This document shows, in pieces, positions 1 to 10,302 of a DNA stretch of 64,000 nt; position 1 is the stretch's first letter; each line of letters opens with the position of its first letter. Made by a program: the position numbers and the translations under genes. The notes beneath the pieces were generated by a model. The model did not search any database, was not told where the DNA came from, and was given only the letters and a program-made list of their open reading frames with translations. This DNA comes from Celoporthe dispersa (taxonomy: Eukaryota > Ascomycota > Sordariomycetes > Diaporthales > Cryphonectriaceae). Location: assembly GCA_016584495.1 (NCBI GenBank), contig WAID01000006.1:496001-560000 (forward strand), written 5' to 3'.

Positions 1-641
1 GAGAGTGGCACGCCTTGGGAGTCCGGGGCGTACGACTCAACATCAGATCCACTGGGGATCTCGTCGCTCGCGAGGGCGTCGAGGGAGAGCTCCGCCGATG
101 TGCTGACGCGGCGCGGCCCCTGGGCTGGGTCGTTCAGCTCTACATACCTCTACACATGGTCACGGCCTTGGAACCTATCATCCCGACATTGGGAGTGAGG
201 ATTTGCATCGACCACATGGGCGCCCCGGGACTCAGCCCGCATCCACCGACGGATCTGCCCTTGGACCCGTATAACCTCGACGGGTTCGACTCTCTGGTCA
301 GGCTGCTCGAGGGAGGGAAAACCTTTGTCAAGATGTCTGCCCCTTATCGGCTTTCCGGAAACGACGACTATATTGGGCACGTCGAGCCAATAGCTCGAGA
401 AATTCTGTAAGAAGCCCCCCCTGCAGGCTATGTCGCGGGATACGCTGCGGTCGGCTAATGTGTGTACAAAACAAGACGAGTTGCCCCCAGCAAAGTCGTC
501 TTTGCTACCGACTGGCCTCACACGAGATTCGAGGGGCTCGACATACGGCCATGGATCGCGGCCGTGATCAACTGGTGCGACGGCGATCAGCAACTTGCCG
601 ACAACATATTCAGGGATAATGCAAAAGAGCTGTGGGCCTGA
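1..641 (+). CDS. Amidohydrolase (amidohydrolase_2 / PDC-lactonase-like), 3' part
   Basis: This is the C-terminal part of a TIM-barrel metal-dependent hydrolase; the 5' end lies outside the window. The frame is open from base 3. Exon 1 runs to 406, a GT-AG intron spans 407-490 (donor GTAAGA, branch-like CTAAT near 455), and exon 2 is 491-641. Splicing restores frame and joins ...EIL to KVVFATDWPHTRFEG. Family-typical motifs are an HxGVRGVRLN-like strand near the start, ICIDHMGAP (barrel strand with a metal or catalytic His) and FATDWPHTRFE (the conserved Asp near the C-terminus). In this family such enzymes hydrolyse lactones or decarboxylate aromatic acids, for example 2-pyrone-4,6-dicarboxylate lactonase. 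The substrate here cannot be read from the fragment. It is convergent with the transcription factor that follows. Confidence 0.85.
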
Positions 642-1233
642 AGCTGGACGCCATCTTGTATCAATTCTGTTTTGGGTTTCAATCACCGCGATACGGCGAG
701 CGAGGCGTATGGTGGGACGAGCTGACGGCAGACATCCTGCAGCGGGAGCCTGCGGGCGTTATTGGATATCAACAGCCACTGCCGCTGTCATTTGAGGGGG
801 TAGGGTGAATTGAACATAAGCCCGGGACTGGATCTTTATGATATCAACTTGGGCGTGCTGACGAATGTCCTGTAGCCACTTGAAGACCTTCACGGTGGTG
901 CAATAAGGCTCGATCAACAATCGTGTTGGGTTAAACTTCGACTGGCAAAACATAGACAACAAACAAGGCTATGTCATAATACGAGGGCCTGCAGTGATAT
1001 CATTTTCTCTTCCCGCGCCAGAAGAAGAAGAAAAAACAACCTCCCCCAAAAACCAAACCATACTCCCAAAGTAATGCTCCATATGATATCACCTCCAAGA
1101 GTTAGTTCGATACGGACGAGCCTGCCCTCGAACAAGATGCAGTGCGCCTTCCCTCCCCTGGTATGCCTCCTTCCCGTCACCCCGTCACGTCACTGGCATG
1201 GCCGTCCCCCTTTGCCTGCCTCCTTGGCCCGCA
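642..1233. other. Intergenic between two convergent genes
   Basis: This holds the two facing 3' ends (amidohydrolase and Zn2Cys6 factor). A purine-rich A tract lies near 1021-1050. I see no gene or structured RNA. Confidence 0.6.
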
Positions 1234-4226
1234 TCAAGACCGGAAGCCGCCTGGTGGCCCGAATTGGTCGGGGTTCGTCATGTCTCCAAACGACGCACTT
1301 ATTGGCTGGACTGCGGAAACGGCCTCGAAGATGTGGTCGGAGATCCCATGATGCTGGAGATTGTGGTCGATCTTGCCGCCTTGTCCCTGGCCTGGACAGT
1401 GAAACAAGGTCTGCTGAGGCCCGGATGGCGTGGGGCTGGGAGAACCTGAGCCGGACATGTGAACCTCTGTGTTGCCCATCATGATCTCATGGTGGCTCAG
1501 GCGGTGTTGAGACGAGGCGAAGGAGTCCTGTCGGCCCCTAGAGGCCGGTGGTGGTACCGACACTGTGTGTTGGTGGTGTTGGTGTTGGTAGGTTGCTGCT
1601 GCTGCTGCTGCTGTTGTTGGTGGTGGTGGTGGTGGCTGCTGCTGACCTGATCCGTAGCGGCTGAAATCGACGCCCGACGCGATCCCTGGCGTCTGGATGC
1701 CCAGGTTGGCCAGCTCGCGCAGGATGAGGCCCACCGCACTGCCGACGATGGGGTTGATGTCCCTCAGGCGTGACAGGGCCCGGATGCAGAAATCCAGCTT
1801 ACGGATGGCCGGCTGCTGCTGCTGCTGCTCCTCTTCTGTCAGGGTGCCTGAAGAGCCCGCAGCTGCTTGGACCTGCAGCAGGAAAATGGACGACGCGATA
1901 TAGACGCTGTAGCTGAGAGACAGCACTGAGCGGTAGATGCCAAAGGACTTGCAGAAGAGGTCAAATATGGCAATGATGGAGGTCGCCGAGGAGACACACT
2001 CGAGCAGGTGCCTGGCCCGGTTGTTATCTGCAGAAGAGCGCTCCCGTGACAGCATCGGCCGGTGGAGAAGGATGTTGAAGGTGTGATATAGGCAGCTGTG
2101 ATGGCCCAGTCAGTCAGTCAGTCGGCCAGCCAGCCAGCCAGCCACAGGATACGGGGGTTATAACTCGTGGCAGACATGGGTTCTTCAGCAGGATGTCGCT
2201 TACTTGAGGGTGACAACATGGCTCGGCGGAGACAGCGGAGGCAATATGCTGGCCTCGATCTTGAGGAACTTGGGCAGAGCCTCCCACCACTCTCGCAGGG
2301 CGGCCTCCTGCCTCACCAGACACTCCTGTATCTCAGCCTCGCTGTTCTGCTGCAGCGGGTCGTACATGTGTATGAGGATCTGGTTGAAGATGACAGACAG
2401 CTGGCACATGAGCATGAAACATGACGTGGAGTGCGCCGCAATCGGAGGATACTTGACGCCGTCAGGGTATTTTAGCCCAAAAGGTGCCCACATCTCATTC
2501 TCGTTGGAGTCATCGACTGCACAGGATCGTCAGCAGGTACTTCTTGTGTCCTTTTCACTGCCATGGTGCAAGAGAGAAGAATTTTTTTTTAAAGGAAAAG
2601 GAGGTGGTTGGGTGGTTGGGGGTTGGGTTTTTATGGGAGGGGAACGTACGCATCATCTGAGGAGGAGAGACGGTCGAGTGCTGCAGGCTGGGCGACCTGC
2701 CGAGATATAGGCTGATGATCTTGTCCCAGAAATAGCAGCTCCAGAACAGGCGGCGACGGATCTCGATATCCTCGTCGCTGAACGGGATATTGCCAGTATA
2801 CCTCTGGCTGTCGACACATATACCCAGATGGTCGATCATGCGGAAGGCCATGCCGCTGTACATCCAGGCCTGTGAGGTGTTGCCCTGGCTGCACTCCTGC
2901 GCGCTGAGGAGGAGGAGTGTTTGAACCGTGGGGATGGTGGCAACACCGCGGGAGACCTCGTCAAAGACCATGGTTCGGGCGTGTCTGCCAAATACAGCGC
3001 CGCCATCGTACTCTTGCTCAAGGTGCTCGCGGGTGACGCTGTCCCAGCGGCCCCATCGAACCGAATGGGACAGGATGGCGTTCAGGAGGGTGTGGGAGTA
3101 GTACGGTCCGAGCAGCTGCATGTCGCGGGTGAAGGCGGGCCGATAGATGAAGTTGAAGAGGGGCTTGAGGGAGGAGGTTGGGTTAGCATCTTTATAGCAC
3201 ATGTGTGACAAGACCATGAGCAGCAGCAGCAGCAGCAGCAGCACGAGGGCGAGGAGGAGGAAATTCATACCTGGATCCAGCACCAGTGCGTGTTGAGTAG
3301 ATACTGAAAGGGCTCCTGGACTCGGGGAAACCAGCGATATTATCGTCAGCCAAAACTTCGAGCAAGGGGCATCATTATGAACATAAATATATATAAGATA
3401 TATAAGAGGAGAGAGAGAGAAAGGAACGGACTTGGAGAACTGGCATACCGGTATATCGGATAGGTTCTCGAGAGCGCGCTGCTGCCATGCGTTGTTCACA
3501 AGGCGCTCTCTCCTCCCGTTCAGGGGGTCTTCTGAGTAAGGCGAGGCCTGCAGGTCGCTCTCTGGCCCGGAGTACTCACTGGGCAGGTGAAAGAAGCTGG
3601 TTGCGCCATGGTACGTGAGCACACCCCTCTCGTCCAGCTTCAGACCCCTGAATGTGCCCGCCAGCCCCTCGCTGGATTCATGCCCCGGATGATGCTGGGA
3701 AGAGCCCTCGTTGGGTGGAAAACCAGGGCGCTCCGATGAGGTCTGCTGGGCCTGGAGCGAAGCCGAGGGCTGCGCCCTTGACAGCTGGTCCTCGAGCTCC
3801 TTGATCCGCTCTTCCAGGCGCTGGGTGTAGGACAAGGTCGGATTTCTTAGCCTGTCAGCAAAGAAAAGAAAAGAAAAGAAAGAGAAAAAAAAAAAAAGGG
3901 ACCCCGCTGCGTGCGACTCAAGTGTAATATGAGGTGGGTGAGATAAAAAAAAATGATGATGATGATGATGACCTGGCGTGGGTGGGTTGAGGCAAAAGAA
4001 AAGAGGGGAGGAGATCTCACTTACAGCTTATAGACGCAGGCGTCGTTCCTTGCCTGACAGCGGCTGCAGATGGGCTGTTCCCCCCACACTTGACCTTGCG
4101 CCTACGACAAGGCTCACACGAGAAGGCACTCTTCTTGGTGGCCCTGGCAGAGCTTGTCACGGCACCGTTGCCACCACCCTGGGAATCCCCAGTGCCCTTG
4201 GGAGCCGTCCTGGGTGCCGATGACAT
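1234..4226 (-). CDS. Zn2Cys6 transcription factor (Fungal_trans), one-base frameshift in the zinc finger
   Basis: This is a nuclear DNA-binding regulator. Exons on the minus strand are 4226-4025, 3851-3449, 3303-3271, 3163-2650, 2516-2204 and 2095-1234; all introns are GT-AG (107-173 nt). Summed exons are 2327 nt, one short of 776 codons. The missing base lies in the C6 run at 4080-4085: with one more base the frame reads as a complete C-x2-C-x6-C-x6-C-x2-C-x6-C cluster (about residues 40-67). A linker and coiled coil follow (RLEERIKELEDQL), then the Fungal_trans domain (FNFIYRPAFTRDM, LFWSCYFWDKIISLYLGR) and a low-complexity C-terminus (polyQ, polyP, His-rich). The start is the first ATG (4226); the GTG upstream was not used. 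Exon 3 is only 33 nt and encodes YLLNTHWCWIQ, a conserved stretch. Its target genes are unknown; it is divergent from the GH127 gene. The frameshift is probably a sequencing error. Confidence 0.9.
1594..1645. repeat. GCT/GGT trinucleotide microsatellite in coding sequence
   Basis: Tandem GCT then GGT triplets on the plus strand encode polyAla/polyPro and Gln-rich tracts in the C-terminal part of the Zn2Cys6 factor. Length variation would keep the frame. Confidence 0.85.
2107..2144. repeat. Tetranucleotide repeats CAGT and CCAG inside an intron
   Basis: Four CAGT units are followed directly by about four CCAG units. They lie within the last intron (2096-2203) of the Zn2Cys6 gene, between donor and acceptor. 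Confidence 0.85.
3219..3246. repeat. AGC trinucleotide repeat in an intron
   Basis: This is a run of about nine AGC units inside intron 3164-3270 of the Zn2Cys6 gene. The intron has no in-frame stop in that frame, which hides the intron from simple ORF prediction. Confidence 0.85.
3953..3971. repeat. ATG trinucleotide repeat in an intron
   Basis: About six ATG/GAT units lie in the first intron (3852-4024) of the Zn2Cys6 gene, next to an A tract. Confidence 0.8.
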
Positions 4227-6799
4227 CCTCACCACAGACAGGCGTGAGACGGAGAGCGAGCTCGCTCACGAGGCGAGGAGACACCAACCCGTCCCGCGCA
4301 GGACTGCACCGCCTAGTGCTGCTGCTGCTATGCGGTAGGCCTTGCCCCCTTCCTTGCCTCCCTCTCTCCAGGCCCAGGCCGGAACAATGGACATACGAGC
4401 TCAGCCGAACAGGCGGGGGAGGATACGCCCAGAGAGAACCTGTAAGTACTGTACAACCAGATCACGGGTGGGAGGGGCCGCAGAGGAGCCCAGCAGAGAG
4501 ATGAGTAAGTAGTACTGTGTGATTTCGTGGGTCACAGCATGACACGAAGGTGGGCGGCTGGTGCGCTGCTGTGTGGGTAGAGAGGTCTCGAGGTGAGTAA
4601 GTGAACGAGCTGGTTGGTGGTGGTCCGTCGGTGTCGGTGTGTGCACGTTCTCTTTGTAAAAAAAGGTCGCTCCTCAGGGAAAGTGGTTTTTTTTTCTCTC
4701 CTTTCTCTTTTTTTTCTTCTCCCACCTTGGATGACCGGCACCGACAACACACACCTACACACAGAGGGACAGAGCGACAGAGAGCTGTGTGGACTGGGCA
4801 ATATCGTCATTCCCCACTCTCATGAGCCCCAGATGAGGAAAAGCCGACAGCCTGCTCGTCCTCGTTGGGCCCCAGAGAGAGCTGCTCGCCGTCCGACTGC
4901 GAAGACAGGGATCGATTCGCGTACAGAACCCACAACAGATATCCTCTTTGCGCCGTGATAACGCCGCTCAATTGGCCGCTCAAAATAAAAAGAAAAAAAA
5001 ATAAAAATAAGGGCTTGGTCCTTTTTTTTTCTCCCTCTCTTTCCTGTCCTTCCTTCGTCCCACGTACTACGAGAGATAGTATGTGTGTATGCGTGCGTGT
5101 ATGTATGTCAGATTGAGCCTAGGACACCGGGTCCGGTCCCATGTACCGTTTGTACGGATCCGTACATTAGAGGGATCCATCCGAGTGAGTCTATGCGTTT
5201 TTGGGGCGTGGTGTGGACAAGCAGGCATGTCAACCCACCTCAGAGGCGGGCAGGCTGCTACTCTTTTTTTTTTTTGTTTTTTGTGGTGGTCACTCTTCTC
5301 ATGATTCAGGCCGGGGCGGAAGTTCCGGATTAGGCCTATTGCTGCAGGAAGGGGGGAAAAAAAGAACCAAAAAAAAAAAAAGGGCTGGGCAGATTAGCTG
5401 TGTATGTACTATGTATGTTACTCGAGTAAGAAGTACCCACGCACCACAGGCGAGATTCATGCACTGCTACTATAGGTTTACGTACAGTAGTTAAAAAAAA
5501 GAGTGGTGCTTGTGTGCTGTGGACGGGGGGAGCTCGGCGTCGCGATTCAGGGGGGGGGCTGCGGTGCCATGACGCAAGGCCTGGCCAGAAGAATCGAGTT
5601 CGTTGTCGGAACCATCCGATCAATACTGTGGGAGATAAAGAAAGAAAAAAAAAAGAACAGCAAATTTCCTCTTAATTCCCGAGCCGCAGCCGCAGCGCCT
5701 CTCTAAGGGTGCTTTAGTGCCAGAAGGCTTAGTAGTACATGGCAGAGCACATATTCTCTCTCACTACTCCTTCTCTAGTGCTGACTTATTTTCCTTTCGT
5801 GGATCTGTGGTCCAGGACGTCCTTTCTTGTACGGTATCTCTGAAGGAAGAGAGCATGCCTGTTTCCTCCGCCCAGAGCCTCGAATCCAGAGAGACTTTGA
5901 CGCTGCAGCACGGCCTAGAGCCACTGCTATACGCTTCTTCCATAGTAGCACTATTGCATAGTATCACTATAGCATAGTATATACACTGCAGCCGACACCG
6001 TTTTCTGGGTCGTGACCAAGGTGGAGCGCAGTTCTCCTAAAAAGAGGGTCGAGAGCATACATGAAGCTCTGTCGGATCAGGGCTGGACCCAGGATCACAG
6101 TGCTGTCGAGGGCGGTGCGGTACACAGTACTTACTTGCATACGTACTTGGATGCAGGTCCGTCGTGACAAGACAAACACCCCCCCCCCACACACCAGGAC
6201 AGTCTCGAGGATACCCGATCAAGATAAGAAGAGGGCCTCTTCTCTCTCTCTCCCCCTTCTGTCTCCCTCCCTCCCTCTTGAGATTGGTGGTTTTTTCTTC
6301 CCCGCCCTCTTTCATGCGGGCGATCCTGTCAAAACCCGCGCAGGGTGATAGACCGGATGCAACCTGGGATGGTTGCTGCTTACTCGTGTCCCATGCAACA
6401 TTGCCACAGCTTTGTGGCGACACGAGGAACTCGGTGTCCTCGACTCATTCCGGCTCGAGTGTTGGCCCTCTTGGCGATGTCTCCTGCTGCTCCTCCTCCT
6501 CCTCCTCCTCCCCTCCCCCTCTCTTCCCCTCTCCAGACCCGTGATCTTGTTCCTCTCGCTGCAACCTCACCAAAACAGGAAGGACTCCGCAGCTTTATTA
6601 CAGGGTACAAGTATGTATATGCCGGATCCATCTTCGAGACTCATGGCTGCCTACCCTTTTTTTTTTTTTTTTTGTATTCCCACCCGCCAACGGCTTTCCC
6701 GCGTGAGGCCCCCCGAAGGTTGGCTTTTTTCTTTTTTGTGTGTGTGAAAAGTAGTAGTACCTCCCCGGGCCTGCTGTCAGAGGGCACCATCGCGACACC
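4227..6799. other. 2.6 kb divergent promoter region
   Basis: This is the shared upstream region of the Zn2Cys6 factor (leftward) and the GH127 gene (rightward). It contains several pyrimidine or A/T homopolymer tracts (about 4687-4725, 4981-5050, 5262-5280, 5355-5383), a C8 run near 6180, CT-rich blocks near 6237-6300 and 6485-6530, and T17 at about 6658-6674. I see no convincing coding sequence; short ORFs here are low-complexity. Confidence 0.6.
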
Positions 6800-9229
6800 A
6801 TGAAGCTGTCGTACGCCGTCACCACCACCTTGAACCTCGTCGGCGCTGCTGGTCTGGCTGCCATGCCTGCGGCTGCCGACGTCCAAGCTCGTGAGCAAAC
6901 CTGCCCCGCTGTATCTGCTCCAGGGGGGGAGGGGAGGGGGAAGAGAGAGAGAGGGAGAGGGAGGGAGACAGCTCGGGTAAATAGGCTAAAGTGTTTTTTT
7001 TTGTCTGTCCCTGCTCAGTCGTCCCTCTGGCCTTTGAGCCTCTCGACCTAGGCAGCATCAAGCCGCAGGGGTGGCTCGCGGACCAGCTGGTGCTGTCGGC
7101 GAACGGGCTCGGCGGTCACCTCATGGACTTTTGGAAGTATGTGCACGACAGCGCCTGGCTGGGCGGCGACAGCGAGTACAGCATCCTCCACGAGGCCTTC
7201 CCCTACTGGCTGAACGGCATCGTGCCTCTCGCGTACGGCATCGACGACCCGCGCCTGGTTGCCCAGGTCCGCAACGCCACCGACTATGTCCTGGACCATC
7301 AGCAGAGCGACGGGTGGCTGGGCTACGAGACCGGGACCAGCCGGAACATGTGGCCGCGCAACCTCCTCCTGCTCGGCCTGATGCAGCTTGCCCAGGCCGA
7401 CACGGCGTACACGGACCGCGTGGTGGACGCCATGCACCGGTTTGCCGTCCTCGCCCACTCCATGCTGGCGGACAACTACACCGGCTTCCTCTACCACGAC
7501 GGCGACGAGTACCCGGAGGGGGCGACAGAGTGGGGGCTGTCCCGCGCGCAGGACCTCATGCTGCCGCTGCAGTGGCTGCTCGACCACCACCCGCGCAACA
7601 ACACCCAGGTCCTGCTGGAGGACATGCGGTTCCTCTACGACGCAGGTGTGAACTGGGACTACTGGTACCAGGCCGGCGTCTTCCCCAGGGGCGAGCTGGA
7701 CATGCTCAACCAGACCTTCTACGACGCCCAGCCCTGGGAGTACTTTCACGGGGTCAACATGGGAGAGGGCCTCAAGGCCTGCGCCGTCTACAGGAGGTTC
7801 CTGCACAACGACTCCCTGGTGGCGCTGAACTACCAGGGCGTCAACTGGACCTTTACGTACCACGGCTCGGCGAGCGGGACGATCCTCGCCGACGAGTACA
7901 TGAACGGGATCCAGCCATATATGGGGTGAGTTAGCTGAGAAAAGGAGGGTGTGTGTGTGCGCGCCTCTGGCCACACCGGCCACACCCCCCGGGGAGGACG
8001 GGGAGGGCTGAGCTTACTGACCGGGTCAAACGACAGGTCCGAGACCTGCACGGCGGTCGAGACCATGTACTCCCTCAGCTACCTGTACCAGGCCCTCGGC
8101 GACGGATACTACGCAGACAGGGCGGAGCTGACGGCATACAACGCCCTGCCGGTGGCCCTCACGCCGGACTGGTGGGCACGGCAGTACGTAGCCCAGCCGA
8201 ACGAGCCGTGGTCCAGGAACCTGAGCGCGACGCCCTTCTCCGACGTCAACACGGTGGGCCAGATGTACACCCTCGAGGGCAACTACCCGTGCTGCACGGT
8301 GAACCACCCGCAGGGCTATCCCAAGTTCCTGTCTGGGTCCTACGTGCGCGTCGGGTCGGACGGGCTGGCCCACGCGCTGCTGGCGCCCTCGAGCGCGAAC
8401 GTCACGCTGCCCAACGGCGCCAGCGTGACCGTCGCCGCCGACACCAACTATCCCTTCGACCTGAGCATCGTCTACACGGTCAGCAGCACCGGCGCGCCGT
8501 TTGACCTGTATGTCCGCGTGCCGGGCTGGGCAGACCAGGCACAGAGCTTCACGGCGGTCCAGGGCGCAGGGCCGGCGGTGGCGGTGCGCCCCGACGCGGT
8601 GAGCGGCCTCCACAGGGCGGCCCGTGTCGCGGCCGGCACCAGCGCGGTGGTCTCGTACAACCTGTCGGCCTCGATCCGGGCGGAGCCGCGGGCCAACGGC
8701 TCGGTGGCGCTGCACTACGGCCCCCTGCTGTACGGGCTGTCCATCTCCAGCACCAACTGGTCGTCGGTGCCGTACGACTACACCACCAACGCGCCCATGC
8801 CGGCGGGCTATGCGCCTCCCGAGGCGAGGGACTGGACCATGGTGAACACGTCTGCGTGGAACTATGCGATCGACGTGTCGACGGTGACGTACCACCACGG
8901 CGCAGGGGGAGGGCCAGGCGCTGGCCAACCCGATCTGGTCGCCCGGCGCGCCGCCCAACTATATGACGGCAAAGGCTTGTATGATCGACTGGCCGCTCTA
9001 TGTAGGGAGCGTCCCGGGCCTGGTCCCTCGCCCCGAGGACAGGCGGTGCGTGGGTGGTGTCGTCGAGGTAGAGCTGAGGCCCTATGGGAGCACCAAGCTG
9101 CACATGGTCGACCTCCCCACCGTAGACCTGTCGGGGCAGCTGGGCATGTCGAACAGGGACCACCAGCCAGGAGGGCTGCTGGAGAGGGAGGAGGAGGGCG
9201 AGGAGGAGGATGAGGAGGAGAGGATCTAA
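6800..9229 (+). CDS. Secreted GH127 (DUF1680) beta-L-arabinofuranosidase-like protein, one-base frameshift
   Basis: Exons are 6800-6890, 7019-7925 and 8037-9229, with GT-AG introns of 128 and 111 nt. The total is one base more than 730 codons. The extra base lies in the G5 run at 8905-8909; removing it continues the frame into ...ALANPIWSPGAPP and the natural stop at 9227-9229 (729 aa). Residues 1-23 or so form a signal peptide. The (alpha/alpha)6-barrel part starts LVPLAFEPLDLGSIKPQGW. The zinc site known from Bifidobacterium HypBA1 (Glu338, Cys340, Cys417, Cys418) is matched by SETC (E335, C337) and NYPCC (C418, C419), so the enzyme should be catalytically competent if the frame is intact. 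Several N-glycosylation sequons fit secretion. The tail is strongly acidic (Glu-rich, about the last 20 residues), unusual for a secreted glycosidase. The likely role is release of beta-linked L-arabinofuranose from plant glycans; the exact substrate is inferred. Confidence 0.92.
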
Positions 9230-10302
9230 CAGCGTGGAGACTGCGTGAGACTGTGTCTGGCCTGCTCTGGAAGCATGATGATGCCTAATATGGCAGATCT
9301 GGGCCAAGCTGTTGTAGTCGTCAAGTTTGAGAAACTCGGTAGTCGTGGTGGTGGTGGTGGTGGTGGTGGCAGCGTTTCAATCAAGTTAAAAAACAATAAA
9401 TAACCCCCCCCCCCCCCTTAGAGATGCCTATATAGCAGCAGGCTGTGTTGATGTGTGGAACAAAAAGAAAAAAGAGTCATCACGCCAGCCCTCTCTGGCT
9501 AGTGTGTGTGCCCTTGGGTGGTCCAGGTGGTCTTAGCAGCCTGACCCCTCTCCCATTCCCCCACCCCAGCAGGCCAAGGTACTATTTAGCACTGAATCTT
9601 AGGGGTGCACCAGCGGAGACGCGTTAAGAGGTAGCGCGCACCAATCCCCGACCGCGTCAAGGTCGAGACTCGGTGCTTAGAGCCAGGGCCAGGGCCCCAG
9701 CAGAGGGTCGCCATCATCTTTCACTTTACGCGACACCCTCTCTGCTTACAAGGTCCTCATAATAATCCTCAACCACCCAGCCCGGCTCGACATCCTGCAG
9801 GTCAAGCCCTTCCCTGCCCTGCCCTGCCACCTGGCTCATCTCTCCCATCATCCTGACGCGACAGAGCCTGCGAGAGAACCACTCCCTCTCGGTCACGCAA
9901 CAACCCTGCGCGCCGTCCACGTCGTCCACCCTTGCCGCTGGACCCCGATCCGCCCTCGACAGGCCATCTTTCACCCGCCCCGTCGCAACTCGCCTGGAAC
10001 GACGACCTCGTCGCGAGACGGTACGCTGCAGCGCGCATCTCGCCCTCCCAAGGCGTCATACATCCACCTTCTGTTCGGATCTCTGGGGTTCCGCCTGGGT
10101 ACCGCCCTTGTCAGCTGCTCCCACCGCCACCATCCAACCGAGACGGACTCTCCCTGCTCTCGCCATCCTCGCTCCCCAGCCTACACACAGCGGCGGCCGA
10201 AAGAAAAAAAAAAGAAGAAAAAAGAAGAGAGAGAGAGAGAGAAAGAGGAGCAGCTGTTGCCTCACGCATCCATCCCTCCGACCCCCCCCTCCCCCCTCGG
10301 CC
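9230..10302. other. Intergenic: GH127 3' end and MBP1-like promoter/leader
   Basis: This holds a GGT microsatellite (9345-9369), a C12 run near 9404-9417 and a pyrimidine-rich leader from about 9930 to 10302. An A/GA-rich block at 10201-10250 is followed by a C-rich block just before the MBP1-like start codon. No gene is seen. Confidence 0.6.
9345..9369. repeat. GGT trinucleotide microsatellite
   Basis: About eight GGT/GTG units lie in the 3' flank of the GH127 gene, outside any coding sequence. Confidence 0.85.

Noticed and set aside
8882..8912. A tiny intron to explain the GH127 frame break
   Set aside because: GT...AG pairs here would be about 17-31 nt, below the minimum intron size, and a one-base correction gives the expected protein.
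7048..8958. Long minus-strand ORFs of about 310 codons opposite the GH127 gene
   Set aside because: They are antisense shadows of high-GC coding sequence with strong third-position bias; the plus-strand frame carries the family motifs.
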